Below are positions 49,322 to 62,221 of a DNA stretch of 64,000 nt, in pieces. A model generated the notes under the pieces. That model did not search any database and had not been told where the DNA came from. It saw nothing but the letters and a program-made list of their open reading frames with translations. Position 1 is the first letter of the stretch; each line of letters begins with the position of its first letter. The translations under genes and the position numbers were made by a program. Origin of the DNA: Protopterus annectens (lineage: Eukaryota; Chordata; Ceratodontiformes; Protopteridae); the NCBI RefSeq assembly GCF_019279795.1, contig NC_056733.1, positions 1,995,957,804 through 1,996,021,803 on the forward strand, in the 5' to 3' direction.

Positions 49322-49383
49322 ATGTCTTGTTGAAAAAGGAGATGTTGGCTTTTTTAAACACACCACTTTCTCTGAAAACACTG
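49322..49383 (+). CDS. transferrin-family exon, C-lobe (RCLVEKGDV)
   Basis: A polypyrimidine tract and CAG end at 49321 and the donor GTATGC begins at 49384. The 62 bp exon starts with the last base of a codon (Arg in homologues) and reads CLVEKGDVGFFKHTTFSENT then one base of a Gly codon. This is the transferrin block CLVEKGDVAFVKHxTVxxNTxG of iron-binding lobes, and the exon size and phases match vertebrate transferrin genes. The next exon begins with two bases that complete Gly. The upstream exon (family motif YYGYTGAFR) was not found in the 49 kb before it, so that intron is long or my reading missed it. Confidence 0.9.
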
Positions 49384-49504
49384 GTATGCTTTCTTTTCTT
49401 ACTTATAGTTTTGCAATTATGAATTTTGAATTTTAAATGCAAATCAGATATGTTGCAATAGAATATCTTATGGAACAAAATTTTACCTATAAGGTGTAGT
49501 GATC

Positions 49505-50272
49505 GGGTCTATATTAGAACCGCGGAAGTCCTACTGACCAAATACGTAATCATTGACACATATTACCCGAACCGCGAATACACCAAACGTCCTAAACTGC
49601 AAAATTCAAAAACTCAAACCGTCATAGTTGACCAACTCCACCGCTCGCTACATATTACCTACCCAAACAAAATAAATAAACCACTTCATACACTAACCAA
49701 AACCCTACTTCTAACCCTACACTAAACCTTACATACATTACTATCTATGCACTTACCTTAACCCGCACCCTAACCCTAAGGTCCATAACTATCGCACACT
49801 TACCTTATGGAGCTATACCCAAGCAAACTATATAATCCCCACACATACACTTAACAAAACCCTACTTCTAACCCTACACTAAACCTTACATGCATTATTA
49901 TCTATGCACTTACCTTAACTCGCACCCTAACCCTAAGGTCTGTAACTATCGCACACTTACTTTACAGAGCTATACCCAAACAAACTAAATAACCCACACA
50001 CATACACTTAACAAAACCCTATTTCTAACCCTACACTAAACCTTACATACATTAATATCTATGCACTTACCTTAACCCGCACCCTAACCCTAAGGTCCGT
50101 AACTATCGCACACTTACCTTACGGAGCTATACCGCAGAAGGGCCAGCCATGATGATTCGACATTTCAGATTTTGTGCTTCAGGAAGATTGATGTTTTTCC
50201 AGTTCGATATATATGTGTCGACGACATTTCCGTATTCGGGTAAGTGGACCTTCGCGATTTTAATAGGGAACC
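49505..50272. mobile_element. 768 bp MITE with 9 bp target duplication and internal tandem repeats
   Basis: GTAGTGATC flanks exactly (49496-49504 and 50273-50281). Termini are GGGTCTATATTAGAACCGCG and the complement GGTTCCCTATTAAAATCGCG, the same two end types as the MITE at 22676. The interior is mostly a ~157 bp tandem repeat. It lies in the transferrin intron after the first exon found. Confidence 0.9.
49690..50140. repeat. ~157 bp tandem repeat (about 3 copies) with CCCTAA motifs
   Basis: CCCTACTTCTAACCCTACAC begins near 49703 and 49861, and with one change near 50017, a period of 156-158 bp. Each unit contains GCACCCTAACCCTAAGG, a short telomere-like stretch, and ATAACTATCGCACACTTAC or close variants. 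Confidence 0.9.
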
Positions 50273-50384
50273 GTAGTGATCAGGATTAATGAGGAACCCT
50301 AGATGGAAAAGGTATTTATTTCTAAACTTCCAAAAGTGTAAGAAGCAAGGGCTGAGCAAGAGTATGAACTATAACTCAGTATAT

Positions 50385-50782
50385 GGGTCTATATCATTTT
50401 GTTGAACACATACTTTGTCGAACATTTATTCATGAAACTTTATCCATCGGACACCATTTCAGTGAATAGTTACATCATCAAAACGTTTTCTCCAGTAAAG
50501 GGAGTTAGTTGGCTGTTGTTACAAATGTGTCCTTTTCCTCAAAGAATTTAGTTCTCAGAGTTGGTATATATAATTAGGTGGGTGTGGGGAGGGGTGAAGC
50601 CCCCCACCTTGCAGAGTTTAAAATAATGCTGTTTTTGTTACGATCACTCTGATAGCCAAGCAGCTTCTTTCACTAGGTTAATGTTTCAACAATATAACTA
50701 TTCGCTGAAATGGTGTTTGATGTTTAAAGTTCTATGAATAAAGGTTCAACAAAGAAAGTGTTCTACAAAGTGATATAGACCC
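50385..50782. mobile_element. 398 bp MITE with ~100 bp inverted ends
   Basis: The left arm GGGTCTATATCATTTTGTTG and the complement of the right arm GGGTCTATATCACTTTGTAG stay alignable for about 100 bp. The shared core is at 50552-50613. Flanks CTCAGTATAT (left) and CTCAGCAAAC (right) agree at 7 of 10 positions, a possible decayed duplication. It lies in the transferrin intron, 113 bp after the 49505 MITE. Confidence 0.85.
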
Positions 50783-51927
50783 CTCAGCAAACAGCATCCA
50801 TATTACCTATCATCAGCTTAAAACTTACACAAATTAATTGGGTAATTAGGGGCATTAAAACAGTTGTTACCTTTGACCACTAAACTGCTTGACTCTCTTC
50901 ACCAGTATTTTGTGATTCATTTTATAATTAAGAAATAAAGGAGAGGTATATGGGATGGAACAGATAATAAATATATGTAAAACAAGAATAATTGATAGAT
51001 GTCTGCAAACTATCTTTAGAAAGAAAATTGCACTAATACTTACTGTTGAAATGGAATAAAGGCATACCTGTTGAAATATGACAGTTACAGCTGATTAATC
51101 TTTTTAAATACAGCCATACTGTGTGTTTGATGTTAATATGTATGATAATCCAGTCAGATGAATAAAGAAGTTTAGTCTGATTTCAGCCTTGCAAAATCAA
51201 TGACACATCCATGTAGCTGCTAATCACCAGTGTTTGTAAGCACATGTAAGATTCAAAAATCTGTAGGTGCTCCAAATAGAAAATTATATGTTGTCACTGG
51301 TACACTTTGGCATTAGTTCATTATAAATCTATATGGTTGAGAGGGTCTGGGTCATAATATCAAAGACCCATATAGTCAAATTACAGACGATCGAGATGAT
51401 AATAGCGAAAATCCTGCTTATTGAAACCAGAAAAGAACGAAACCCAGAACCAGAACATCAAACTAGAGAATTGTGGAGTGGCAAGACAGTATGATCAAAA
51501 CCTAATAAAAGTAGTTACTTCTATAAGGCGATTTGACAAAATCCCTTCTTATTATAAAATACAAAATCACCACTGTGTGTAAAACTGATATTATTGTACC
51601 TGTCCAACATGTTTTTGTTATGGGTCTTTGAAAGCCACATGGAGTACTTTGCTGTATGAAAGTATATGCAAATTGCACAACATATTATCTGCTAACATCA
51701 GAGTGCCATTCATTCAGGCAACCATGCACCTTTCTAGAATGTCTTCCATTGCATGGTAGTGTATAGAAATTACAAGCCTGTTCCTTTAATTTTAAAACAA
51801 TACCATAGTTTAGCCTTAGAATAAGCAAAGAGCTGGACATATATGTACTATTAAAAATATTTAATGTTCATGTGAGGCACAAGAAAGTTTTCAATAGATT
51901 AGCTTATTTAGTTTTTCACTTTCACAG
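50783..51927. other. transferrin intron, unassigned
   Basis: Nothing recognised apart from the acceptor tract at its end. Confidence 0.5.
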
Positions 51928-52112
51928 GAGAAATCCGACCAGATTGGGCAAAAGATCTGAAATCTGAAAATTTCAGACTGCTGTGTCTTGATGACACCAC
52001 AGCCCCTGTTGATCAATATCGCAGATGTCATCTGGCAAAAGTCCCTGCTCATGCTGTGGTCACCCGTCCAGAAAGTCGAGATATGATTGCCAGTTTCCTG
52101 AAAAGTCAACAG
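51928..52112 (+). CDS. transferrin-family exon, C-lobe ([13 protein letters not shown])
   Basis: The acceptor TTTCACTTTCACAG ends at 51927 and the donor GTAAGC starts at 52113. The 185 bp exon begins with two bases finishing Gly, then encodes [40 protein letters not shown] and [20 protein letters not shown] before a final Gln in phase 0. It matches the WAKNLxxxDFELLCLDGTRxPVxEYxxCHLAxxPxHAVVTR block of transferrins. The His of PAHAVV corresponds to the C-lobe iron-ligand His of serotransferrin, and both conserved Cys (LLCL, RCHL) are present. There are no stops or indels, so the gene looks functional. Confidence 0.95.
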
Positions 52113-52849
52113 GTAAGCAAGTAGATGAGCCATCCAGTACACTACAAAAATTGGCCCTTGTACTCACAAAAAAAGCAGATTTGAATCAATTTCTTTGCAT
52201 TTTCAAGATGGAAGATGGTGAAATCAAAATGCCAAAAAAACTCTTTGATGAAAAAGTAAGCAAGGGTATATAGAAAGTCATTAATTTATTATGTTTCTTT
52301 GTGTTCAGTTGTTATACATAGTCTTCCAAAACATTTTCTTAAGTTGTAAAATTTCTTATCACTTTGTTTAGTTTTTATTGGTTTTCTCTTTTATATATCA
52401 TGAGCAACATCTCACAGCATCTCAGCTCAACATTACTATACCCAGTAGAAAGGAAAAGATAGCTGCGTCTTTTCTCCTCTGAAATATGATCAAGTGCTGA
52501 CTCATTTGATTTGGAAGAGTACCCTTTCTATTGAATATACACTAGAATTGCTTCTTTTTATTTCAAACCAAAATTCATAAACATGGATTTGCAAATATTT
52601 TTCTTACAACACTGATAGAGATTACAGTTGTATAGCAGGGCCATGTTTACTGAAGGATGGGGAATTGTCATCAATAGTGCTATCACAAAAGACAGAAAGT
52701 AAGCAGAATAACAATACTACACAATTTTGCTTAAGGTAAAATTTTAATACCGTTGTTCTTGAAGTCAAGAAATACTGGTCAGATTTGAGCCTCAGATCAT
52801 TGAACGTTAGTTGCCACCGTTGCACACTAGGGCAGCGGCGGTTAAGCAG
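52113..52849. other. transferrin intron, unassigned
   Basis: No repeat was recognised. A short open frame over 52025-52273 is out of frame with the exon and is not supported. Confidence 0.5.
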
Positions 52850-53126
52850 GTTTAAACTATTCGGGCTACCTAAAGTCCACTCTTCAAATTTTCCCTTAAA
52901 ACTACCTTCCTTGAACTATACTACTGATCTAATCAGCGTATCCTATAACTAAAAAGATCATCTCTACTTGACTCCAAGTAGACTATACTCTATCTGTAAA
53001 ACCTAGCACTTGCTCCTACAGTACTTATCACCCTGATACAGCACTCTTGTTATAGATAGTACCCCAAAAAGGCAAAACCCCATTTCTCGGTCACCCACAT
53101 CCCCCGGAATCTCTTTTAAAGTTTTT

Positions 53127-54119
53127 TTGTCTATTCCTTCTAGCATGTTGAGGGATCAGTTGCTAGTGTCCTCTCCTGCTCAGCTGGTGGACCTGGGAAT
53201 ATTGAGGCAATGTTACAATTGCCTCATGTACACAGACAACCCTCTCCTCCTCCCACAAAACACAAATACATGCGAGAGATGCAACTATACGGCCAAACTG
53301 GAGGCTGAGCTCTCTCAACATAGGACTGGCAAGACCAGACAGGAGGAAAAGGTTACCACACACACTATAGACCCAGTCTCACATAGTACCATCACAACCT
53401 CAAATCATACACATAAACACACAAAGACATACTCGGAGGCTCTGATCAAAAATCTACCAAAACAGCAGAGGCCACCAAAGCAGACACCCAAACAACTACC
53501 ACCTCAGAACACAACACCTGCAACACATAGACCTCACAGTCAGAGTGTCAAACAGTCACAGCCCTTGAGGCCAAACACAATGCCAGACACACTAGTCATT
53601 GGTGACTCCATAGTCAGACACACTGACGTCCCGCTCACCAGACTGAGTAAAGAGAAGGTCACAGTAAGCTGCCTGTCGGGCGCTAGAATCCGCCACATAA
53701 CACAAGCACTCAGGTCTCTCAACAGCAGGTACAAGTACGACTCAGTCATTGTCCACGCTGGTGTAAACGACCTGAGACGTACCTCCTTGGACTACATGAA
53801 AAGAGACATTGAGGAGTTCTCTGATTATGTAGCCCAGGCAGGTATGACCCTGACCTTGAGCAGTATCCTACCTTCACCAAGAATGATGCCACAATACAGA
53901 GATAAGATGATCAGCTTTAACAATTGGCTTAAACTCTGGTGTCATTCAAAGGGGATCCAATGTCTGTCTGCCTGGGATGACATGCTGGACAAGCCACGCT
54001 GCTTCGCAAGGGACGGCTTGCACCTGTCACCCCTGGGATTCTGGATATTGGCAAAGGCTCTTGCCACCCCCATAGTGCCTTTTTTAGGCAAGGCTCAAAT
54101 TCTAAACCTACCACCCTAG
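53127..54119 (+). CDS. CR1 ORF1 protein with esterase domain
   Basis: An intact 330-residue frame. An N-terminal zinc-binding-like region (LRQCYNC then NTNTCERC, residues ~28-55) precedes a basic, proline-rich linker (residues ~90-150). An SGNH-hydrolase-type domain follows: LVIGDSIVRH (catalytic Ser of GDS, ~residue 156), VIVHAGVNDLRR (block III) and ARDGLHLSPLGFW (DxxH dyad, ~residue 308). CR1 ORF1 proteins commonly combine a nucleic-acid-binding region with such an esterase; its role in transposition is not settled. No stops interrupt it. Degraded relatives are at 29690-30429, 32708-33078 and 37721-38000. The start could also be the second Met near 53145. Confidence 0.9.
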   Translation: MSIPSSMLRDQLLVSSPAQLVDLGILRQCYNCLMYTDNPLLLPQNTNTCERCNYTAKLEAELSQHRTGKTRQEEKVTTHTIDPVSHSTITTSNHTHKHTKTYSEALIKNLPKQQRPPKQTPKQLPPQNTTPATHRPHSQSVKQSQPLRPNTMPDTLVIGDSIVRHTDVPLTRLSKEKVTVSCLSGARIRHITQALRSLNSRYKYDSVIVHAGVNDLRRTSLDYMKRDIEEFSDYVAQAGMTLTLSSILPSPRMMPQYRDKMISFNNWLKLWCHSKGIQCLSAWDDMLDKPRCFARDGLHLSPLGFWILAKALATPIVPFLGKAQILNLPP

Positions 54120-54148
54120 AACACAAAAAAGGGAAAAAACTAAGGGTA

Positions 54149-56937
54149 ATGCTGCTCAATACCAGAAGTCTCAATCTCAAAATGCACGCACTCGAGGCCC
54201 TTCTCAGTATGGAGAACATCGATGTCTGTGCTGTGACAGAAACCTGGTTCAAGGCTCCTGAGAGCACCCCAGCACTATCAGGTTTTACCTCATATCATGT
54301 GTTCCAGCCCCAAAATCCGGACAATACCAAGAAAGGAGGGGGGGTATCCATATTCATCAAGGACACCCACACCTCAAGATTGGTGGCAACGCACGATGCA
54401 TCGGAGACTATCCAGGTGCAATTAACCATAGGCAAGACTGCTCTGCAAATTGTAGCATGTTACAGGCCACCCTCACAAACTCAGGAACCTCACATGGCTT
54501 TCCTGAAAACACTGGAGAGAATAAATGTATCTCCAAACACCATCATACTAGGTGACTTCAATTACCCTAATATAGACTGGGAACACTACTCAAGCCCAAA
54601 CACCCTAGCCCAAAAGTTCCTGGAATTCATAAACTCAAATGCCATGGAACAACTAGTCACCATCCCCACAAGAGGAGAAAACATACTTGATCTCATCATC
54701 ACGAACATGGGAGCACAATGTTCAACACTGGAAGTATACCCCTCACTGGTGAGATCAGATCACAAACTAATCTCGCTGGAGGTCCTCATCCCACCCCCAC
54801 CTGAAATAAAAAAGACCACAGTAAAGAACTTCTCGAAAGCCGACTTCACACTTCTAAAGACTAGTGTGGTCTCCTTTAAGGCCCCGAGCCGGGAAAACAG
54901 TACTCAAGCCGATGAATCACTTACAAATGCCTTCTACCAGCACCTGCAGGACTGCATGGATAAGGCAATCCCAAGCAAAACAAAGACTCTTTGTACCAAA
55001 GGCAAGCGTCCAGTCTGGTGGACCCCAGCCATAAACAAACTCTACAACAAAAGGAGGAAGCTACTACAAGATAGAGCAAAATCCTTAAAAGGTAAGACAC
55101 CTTTGATCACTATAAGTAAAAAACTAAGAGCTCTCATAAAATCATCCAAAATAAATTTTGAGAGAAAAATAGCTAAAAACTCAAAAGACAATCATAAGGC
55201 CTTCTTTAGCTATGTTAGAAACCTGGGAGGAAACTCCCAGATATGCTCAGAATTAGTTCAAAATGATGTGAAGATTACTGATCCTACAGACATTGCCAAC
55301 ATACTGGCTGACAGGTTCAGTGCTAACTCCCCCCCCTCCCCCCCAAAAGGAGAGATATCTATACCAAATGATTGCAGCCCCCCAAACATCTCTAACGCCC
55401 AAGTGAGAACTGCTCTCTCCAAGGCAAAAAACACAGCATCCATGGGACCTGATGGTGTCCCCGGCTGTGTGCACCACGAACTCAACGAGGAATTAAACCC
55501 ACAGTTAGGACAGCTGTTTAATCATAGTCTCACCTCTGGATACGCACTCCAGGAGTGGCGCTGCGACTGTGGTCCCACTTCACAAAGGCGGTGCCTCCAC
55601 CGACCCTGGAAATTACCGGCCCATTAGCTTGACAAGCCTTATCTGCAAAGCCATGGAGAGGATCATAATGGATCTCATAAATAAAGACATAGGAAATTTG
55701 CAGACTTTGGATCCAACCCAGTTTGGCTTTGTCAAAGGCAAATCATGCCTTTTAAACTTGGTTGACTTTTTCGAAACAGTCACCAAGGCCATTGATGAGG
55801 GAAAGGCAGTCCATACAGCCTACCTCGATCTGGCGAAGGCCTTCGATACAATACCCCACTCGGGTATCATTGAAAAACTCATCAGCTTAAATGTTAACCC
55901 ATACATCACAAGATGGGTTGCAAACTGGCTGAGTGACAGAACCCACAGGGTCAGAGTTGCTGGCGCCATGTCAGACTCAAAGCCTGTCACAAGTGGTGTC
56001 CCACAGGGCTCAGCCCTGGGCCCACTCTTGTTTGGCATCTACTTTTCCGAAGTACAAGCAAACACAGGAGGGTTATGGCTGACAAAGTTTGCAGACGACT
56101 GCAAACTGGGTGCCGTAGTCGAAAAAACATCTGACACAGATATCCTTCAGAAGGGTCTCACAGAAACGGATAACTGGTGCCAGAGCCATGGCCTAAAGTT
56201 AAATGCCAAAAAATGCATAGTCATACCCTTCGGGAAAAACAAGGTTACCCCTAGCTACCATATAGGTGGCAACCCACTGAGCACAGAAGAAGTTATCAGG
56301 GACCTGGGGACCCAGGTTGACAGCAGCCTGTCATTCGACACCCATGTTGCTAAAGTAGTTAGGAAGACCTTCTACATTGCCCACCTTATCATGAAGGGAT
56401 TCACATCTAGATCAAGGGAGGTCATAGTCTCCCTATACTCATCACTCATCAGACCAATGATTGAGTACAATGCCCCATTCGGAATGTATCTGACCCGACA
56501 CTTGCAGCAGCTGGAAAGGCCACAAAAGTTCCTCACCAAAAGGATAAAGGGTCTCAAAAATCTGACCTATGCTGCCCGACTGAAAGAACTCCAGCTCTAT
56601 TCAGTCGCCACGCTTGCTCAGAGGTGACCTGTGCCTGACATACAAGGCCATGTCAAACCCAGATTTGATGAACATGCTTCACCTCAAAAAATCTAGATCC
56701 ATCAGAGCCACAAGGGCGGGAGACTTAAACCTTGACACGGCTATTAATAGGACGTGCTGGAGGGATAGATTCATCACCCAAAGACTCCCTATGCTGTGGA
56801 ACAAAATCCTGGTATATGTGAGGCACAGCACCTCGCTGGCCTTGTTCAAGAGAAATCTTGACCAATGGATGGGAGATCGCAGATATACCCCAGGGATTAC
56901 CTCAGTGTCACTGCTCGACAGAGGCACAGCAAAATAA
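54149..56937 (+). pseudogene. CR1 ORF2, endonuclease and reverse transcriptase, two frame changes
   Basis: The first segment (54149-~55565) has the endonuclease: MLLNTRSLNLKMHALEALLS, CAVTETWF, GGGVSIFIKD, IVACYRPPS, ILGDFNYPNIDW and VRSDHKLISLE, then a basic linker and the RT start (ASMGPDGVPGCVHHEL). An extra base near 55565 shifts into the second segment: VVPLHKGGASTDPGNYRPIS, TQFGFVKGKSCLLNLV, AYLDLAKAFDTIPHSGII, SGVPQGSALGPLLFGIYF, KFADDCKLG. The catalytic FADD is intact. A second change near 56605 shifts into the C-terminal part (LLRGDLCLTYKAMSNP...NRTCWRDRF) ending 56937. Otherwise full length, so among the youngest LINE copies here. Confidence 0.9.
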
Positions 56938-57052
56938 TGGGCATAGTTACCCAAACTAAAGGGGTGGCGTAAGCCACAAAACTATGGGCTAGGCTTGTAA
57001 ATGCCCTCGGGCAGATAGCCTAGTATGAACCTATGAACCTATGAACCTAAGA

Positions 57053-58662
57053 ACGTAGGCAGACTTACTCATTGGGAAATGGCATGGAGCTTTCAAATAA
57101 ACAAATCTCAGTTCTTGGGAAAACATGTGAAAAATTACTTCCCCTCCAAAATGGAGTTTATTTGCTTGGAAATGTCTTCTTGACTCCATGCATATTATCT
57201 TAGTGATTTCCAGGCTATGAGCCCTGTTGTTGGTGCTGTCGATTGAGCTGTAATAGTGCTACCCGGGAGCATATAATCTGGAAATGTCACTCAGTACAGC
57301 AATTCTGTACAAACGTTTGGGATAAGACAGGTAAAATCTGTTCCATTAGTAGAGCAGGGGAAACAATTTGATAATCTATAGTCTCCAAACCTCTTCTTCT
57401 GACTATGCTCTTGATAGCCAAGAAGTCTATTATAATATAGTGAAAAACCACAAGACTCCCACATTGCTGAGTGCTGTCAGAATTTACTTGGTATATAAGA
57501 TGCAGAGCTGCATGTTTCCAGGTGAAAAGGTAATGCAGTTCTTTTACTAAATAAATAGTCTCTATGTTTAGACATTCTTTATAGCCAGGACCACTCATAA
57601 GGGTATAAGGTAAGCAGTAATTTTTATGTACTCCCAAATTATTGTCAGGAATTTGGAATAAAATATTTAAGCCTCTGTAGTGACGCACCCTGAATAAGGC
57701 AACTAGTTAGTAATTATTTTAACTCTGTCTGTATTCATTCTATCCCGGCTCAAGTTGACAGTGCAAGCCAAATGGTATGGCTTTTTTGAGCACAAGTGAA
57801 AAAAAATTAAAAATATGTGTGCCACCATCTCAATATATTGTACATTGTTTACATCAAAGTATTTTCTTGTGTTTCTCGAGCTGGTAATGATAATAGTTTC
57901 CTTGAGCTATCACCGATTAATCTTTTAACTTTGACAATTTCAACATGGAAGATAAGGTCAAGGTATCACTTCCTTATTGTGCTGTATAGAATCTGGAATT
58001 GAATTTATCAGTATTCTAATTTATGTGTAAGTATTGCTCATGCAATATTGGAGACTTTGAATGTTTGTTATCCAAATTCAATTCAATAAAGAAATCATAC
58101 CAAATAAGTATGGTGCCTTAACCTCAAAGAATGGTTCCTCAGAAGTATGACTTTCAAGCTATGGATCAGCATAGTATGTAGGCCTTCCAAAAGATGAATG
58201 CAAATACAATGGAAAATCAAAGACCTTTATACTGGCATCTTTTTTGCAGTATCTTAGGCTTTCGTTTATTCACTCTGTCAATTAAGATTGTTAATAGCAA
58301 CTATAAAATAACCTAAAGTAACTATCTCTGTCTATTGGTTGTGAGTAGGGTTGTCACCTTTTCAGTTGTATATATGTATTATTGAAACAAGAGATCATGT
58401 AGGCCAAAATGCATAACCAGGTCAATATAAAATGCTTATTTCTATTTTATCACCAAAATTATCTGTTTAGAATTTTAGTTGTTTTGGCTGTATTTTGATT
58501 TGTGTAATTTCACTGAAATCATTTTCACTTTCACTGAAACTAATATCAAAAGACAATAGCATTTAAAACAACTTTAATTGAAAAAAAATGCAAAACCACC
58601 ATTTTAGCATGGATGCTTACCCCTCCTTCTTACTACAACTATGAGGAAAAGGCAAACACCTT
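57053..58662. other. transferrin intron, unassigned
   Basis: No exon or repeat could be supported in this stretch. Confidence 0.5.
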
Positions 58663-58865
58663 GGACCTGATTCCACAAGACATGCACTCAGTGTGAGTGA
58701 CTACTTACACTGAGTGCAGGCCAGGTCTTTTGGAATCTGACCTCCAGAATAAGTCAGTTTATAGACGGGCCTCACTCTAAAGTAAGTCACTTACACTAAG
58801 CACAAGTCTTTCGGAATTAGAGTAGATTTATGCTGAGAGGAGCAGCTCGTTGGGAATCTGGCCCC
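58663..58865. mobile_element. ~200 bp MITE with internal hairpin
   Basis: The left end GGACCTGATTCCACAAG and the complement of the right end GGGGCCAGATTCCCAACGAG are related inverted termini. Inside, ACATGCACTCAGTGT pairs with ACACTGAGTGCAGG, and a third GGAATCTGACC copy ends the first half at about 58743. GGGCCAGATTC-type ends occur in vertebrate hAT MITEs. No clear target duplication was found. Confidence 0.6.
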
Positions 58866-60545
<1,680 letters not shown>

Positions 60546-60587
60546 GATTTTAATTGATTATATTTCTTGAAAATTGCTCTTTTGCAG

Positions 60588-60780
60588 AAAAAATATGGAA
60601 GTACTGGTACAGACCAGACTAAATTCAGTATGTTCAAGTCTTCACCCAATAAAGATCTGCTGTTCAAGGATTCTACTTTGTGCCTCCTTGAGATTCCTGC
60701 AACTACAAGCTATACAGAATTCTTGGGAAAGGAATATATGGATTCAGTGGATGGATTAAAAGCATGCAAGTCCCTGTCAT
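60588..60780 (+). CDS. transferrin-family exon, C-lobe end (KDLLFKDST)
   Basis: The acceptor TGCTCTTTTGCAG ends at 60587 and the donor GTAAGC starts at 60781. The 193 bp exon begins in phase 0, consistent with the previous exon, and reads KKYGSTGTDQTKFSMFKSSP, NKDLLFKDSTLCLLEIPATT, SYTEFLGKEYMDSVDGLKAC, KSLS plus one base. It matches the transferrin block LFGxxxxxxxxFxLFxSxxxKDLLFKDSTxCLxxLPxxTTYExYLGxEYxxAVxNLKKCSTS. The KAC/KCSTS end is typical of the second lobe rather than the first. In relatives one short exon (LLEACTF and the stop) follows; it was not found by 64000. Confidence 0.95.
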
Positions 60781-62074
60781 GTAAGCACGTTTGTTTGTTT
60801 TTTGTTAAAGTTTACCTTTCTAATGACACAGGTTACATCAAGAGACAAGCTGCTATTCCTAACTGTGATAGTCATTACTTGGGAGTTTAATTAACCTACA
60901 CTGTTTCCACCAGCAAGCTAAGACAAAATAGTTGGAAATACCTTCAAGATATTAAGTGATTATTTACAAGAGGGAGTGGGGAATCAACAAATCACTGTCT
61001 TCAAAATAGGAATAATATTGGAATAGTTTCATATAATTAAACAGTGAATGAAGTTAAATAGGGCAGAAATCTGTGGGATGTGACATAGCGCCAATGGTGA
61101 TTATTAGAGAATAAACAAATTACTCTTCTAGTTGTCCCACATCCCATCTCCCCAGTATCAACTATAATTATATATTTGAAGTACATTTGATGAGTCATTG
61201 ATTCAATTTCTCTTATAATATGGGCCTCTGTGATAAAGGATTTTAGGAACCTTGTCTCTAGACTCAACTGGGTCACGTAATTCTGTTATCTAAGTGTCTA
61301 TACCCTAGAAAATATCAAAGAAACATTTTTAAACCAGAAATTTATCTTACTAAGTACCATTTCATAGTTGAAATGGAAGATTCTAACTGGCTCTAATGGA
61401 TACTAATGGATCTCAAAAGAATGTCTAGAAGAGATGCAGGCTGCATGGCATGGTAGTTTATTCTTTGCCAAAGAAATTAACTTTAGGGTATGATTTGTTT
61501 AAAGTTTTACTAGCTCTTTAGATAGTTGTATGCTTATGAAGGCATTAACTTTTTAGTAGTTATCGTAAACTTGCAACATTATTGCCACAGACTTCAAAGG
61601 AGTTTCCACTGGGAATACAAGCAGCAACTGCAGGGATGACTCTACCACAAAAGTACTTAAGCATATTTGAACTGTATAGTGCTCCATCTGGGTGTAATTT
61701 AAGTATGGTCGACAGTGGAATAAAAATTATTTTATCCAGCGATCATAACGTTTACAATAAAAGCATATGCATTAAATCTTTCCTCTGTGTTAAACACATT
61801 TATATAGCTGTGATACATTGTTCTCAAATGAGATAACCCCTGCTGATATCCTAATTATGAGTGATATTACTATCTTTGATTTTTGCAAATTGGCAGAGGT
61901 GTCTCTCTGTCATTGTTAAGCATAGTTTCAATCCAACTTCCTGTTTAGTTCAGTGGATGTTACAACCTTGATAATGGAATTCTCTGTCACCAATATATAA
62001 ATGTCAGTAGTCAGGTTTTATCATAGCAATAGCCTCACATGAGGAAAAGAGTACTTTTAAGTATTTGGTCCTTG
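60781..62074. other. transferrin last intron or downstream DNA
   Basis: No LLEACTF-type terminal exon was recognised, and no repeat. Confidence 0.5.
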
Positions 62075-62221
62075 GGGTTGGGAGGGTGGCCTAATGGTTA
62101 AGGTGTTTGCCTTACAAACGCAAGGTGCAGGGTTTGAGTCTCACAAGGGATAATTGGCTAGGCTTAAAATGGCTCACAAGAGCAGTTAGCCTAGTACTAA
62201 TCTATGAACCTATGAACCTAC
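62075..62221 (+). mobile_element. tRNA-derived SINE with CR1-type tail
   Basis: The head carries an A box (GTGGCCTAATGGTTAAGG) and B box (GGGTTTGAGTCTC), spaced as in a tRNA (62076-62150). The tail GGCTAGGCTTAAAATGGC...AGTTAGCCTAGTAC and CTATGAACCTATGAACCTA matches the 3' end of the CR1 copies at 57.0 and 40.0 kb. This is a composite SINE that can use the CR1 machinery. Confidence 0.85.

Larger units (their letters stand above)
52850..57052 (+). mobile_element. CR1 LINE, nearly intact, in a transferrin intron
   Basis: A ~4.2 kb insertion with a 5' UTR, ORF1, a 29 bp gap, ORF2 and a short 3' UTR. It ends in CCTATGAA repeats (57029-57052), the octamer-type tail expected for CR1 elements, with no poly(A). 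It is in the same orientation as the host gene. Only two single-base frame changes are evident in ORF2. The 5' boundary is approximate and no target duplication was found, which is usual for CR1. Confidence 0.9.

Noticed and set aside
49690-50140. Interstitial telomere repeat
   Set aside because: The CCCTAA motifs occur only two at a time within a longer 157 bp unit inside a MITE.
52025-52273. Open frame overlapping the second transferrin exon
   Set aside because: It is out of phase with the conserved exon and has no recognisable domain. The GTAAGCAAG at its end may be coincidence.
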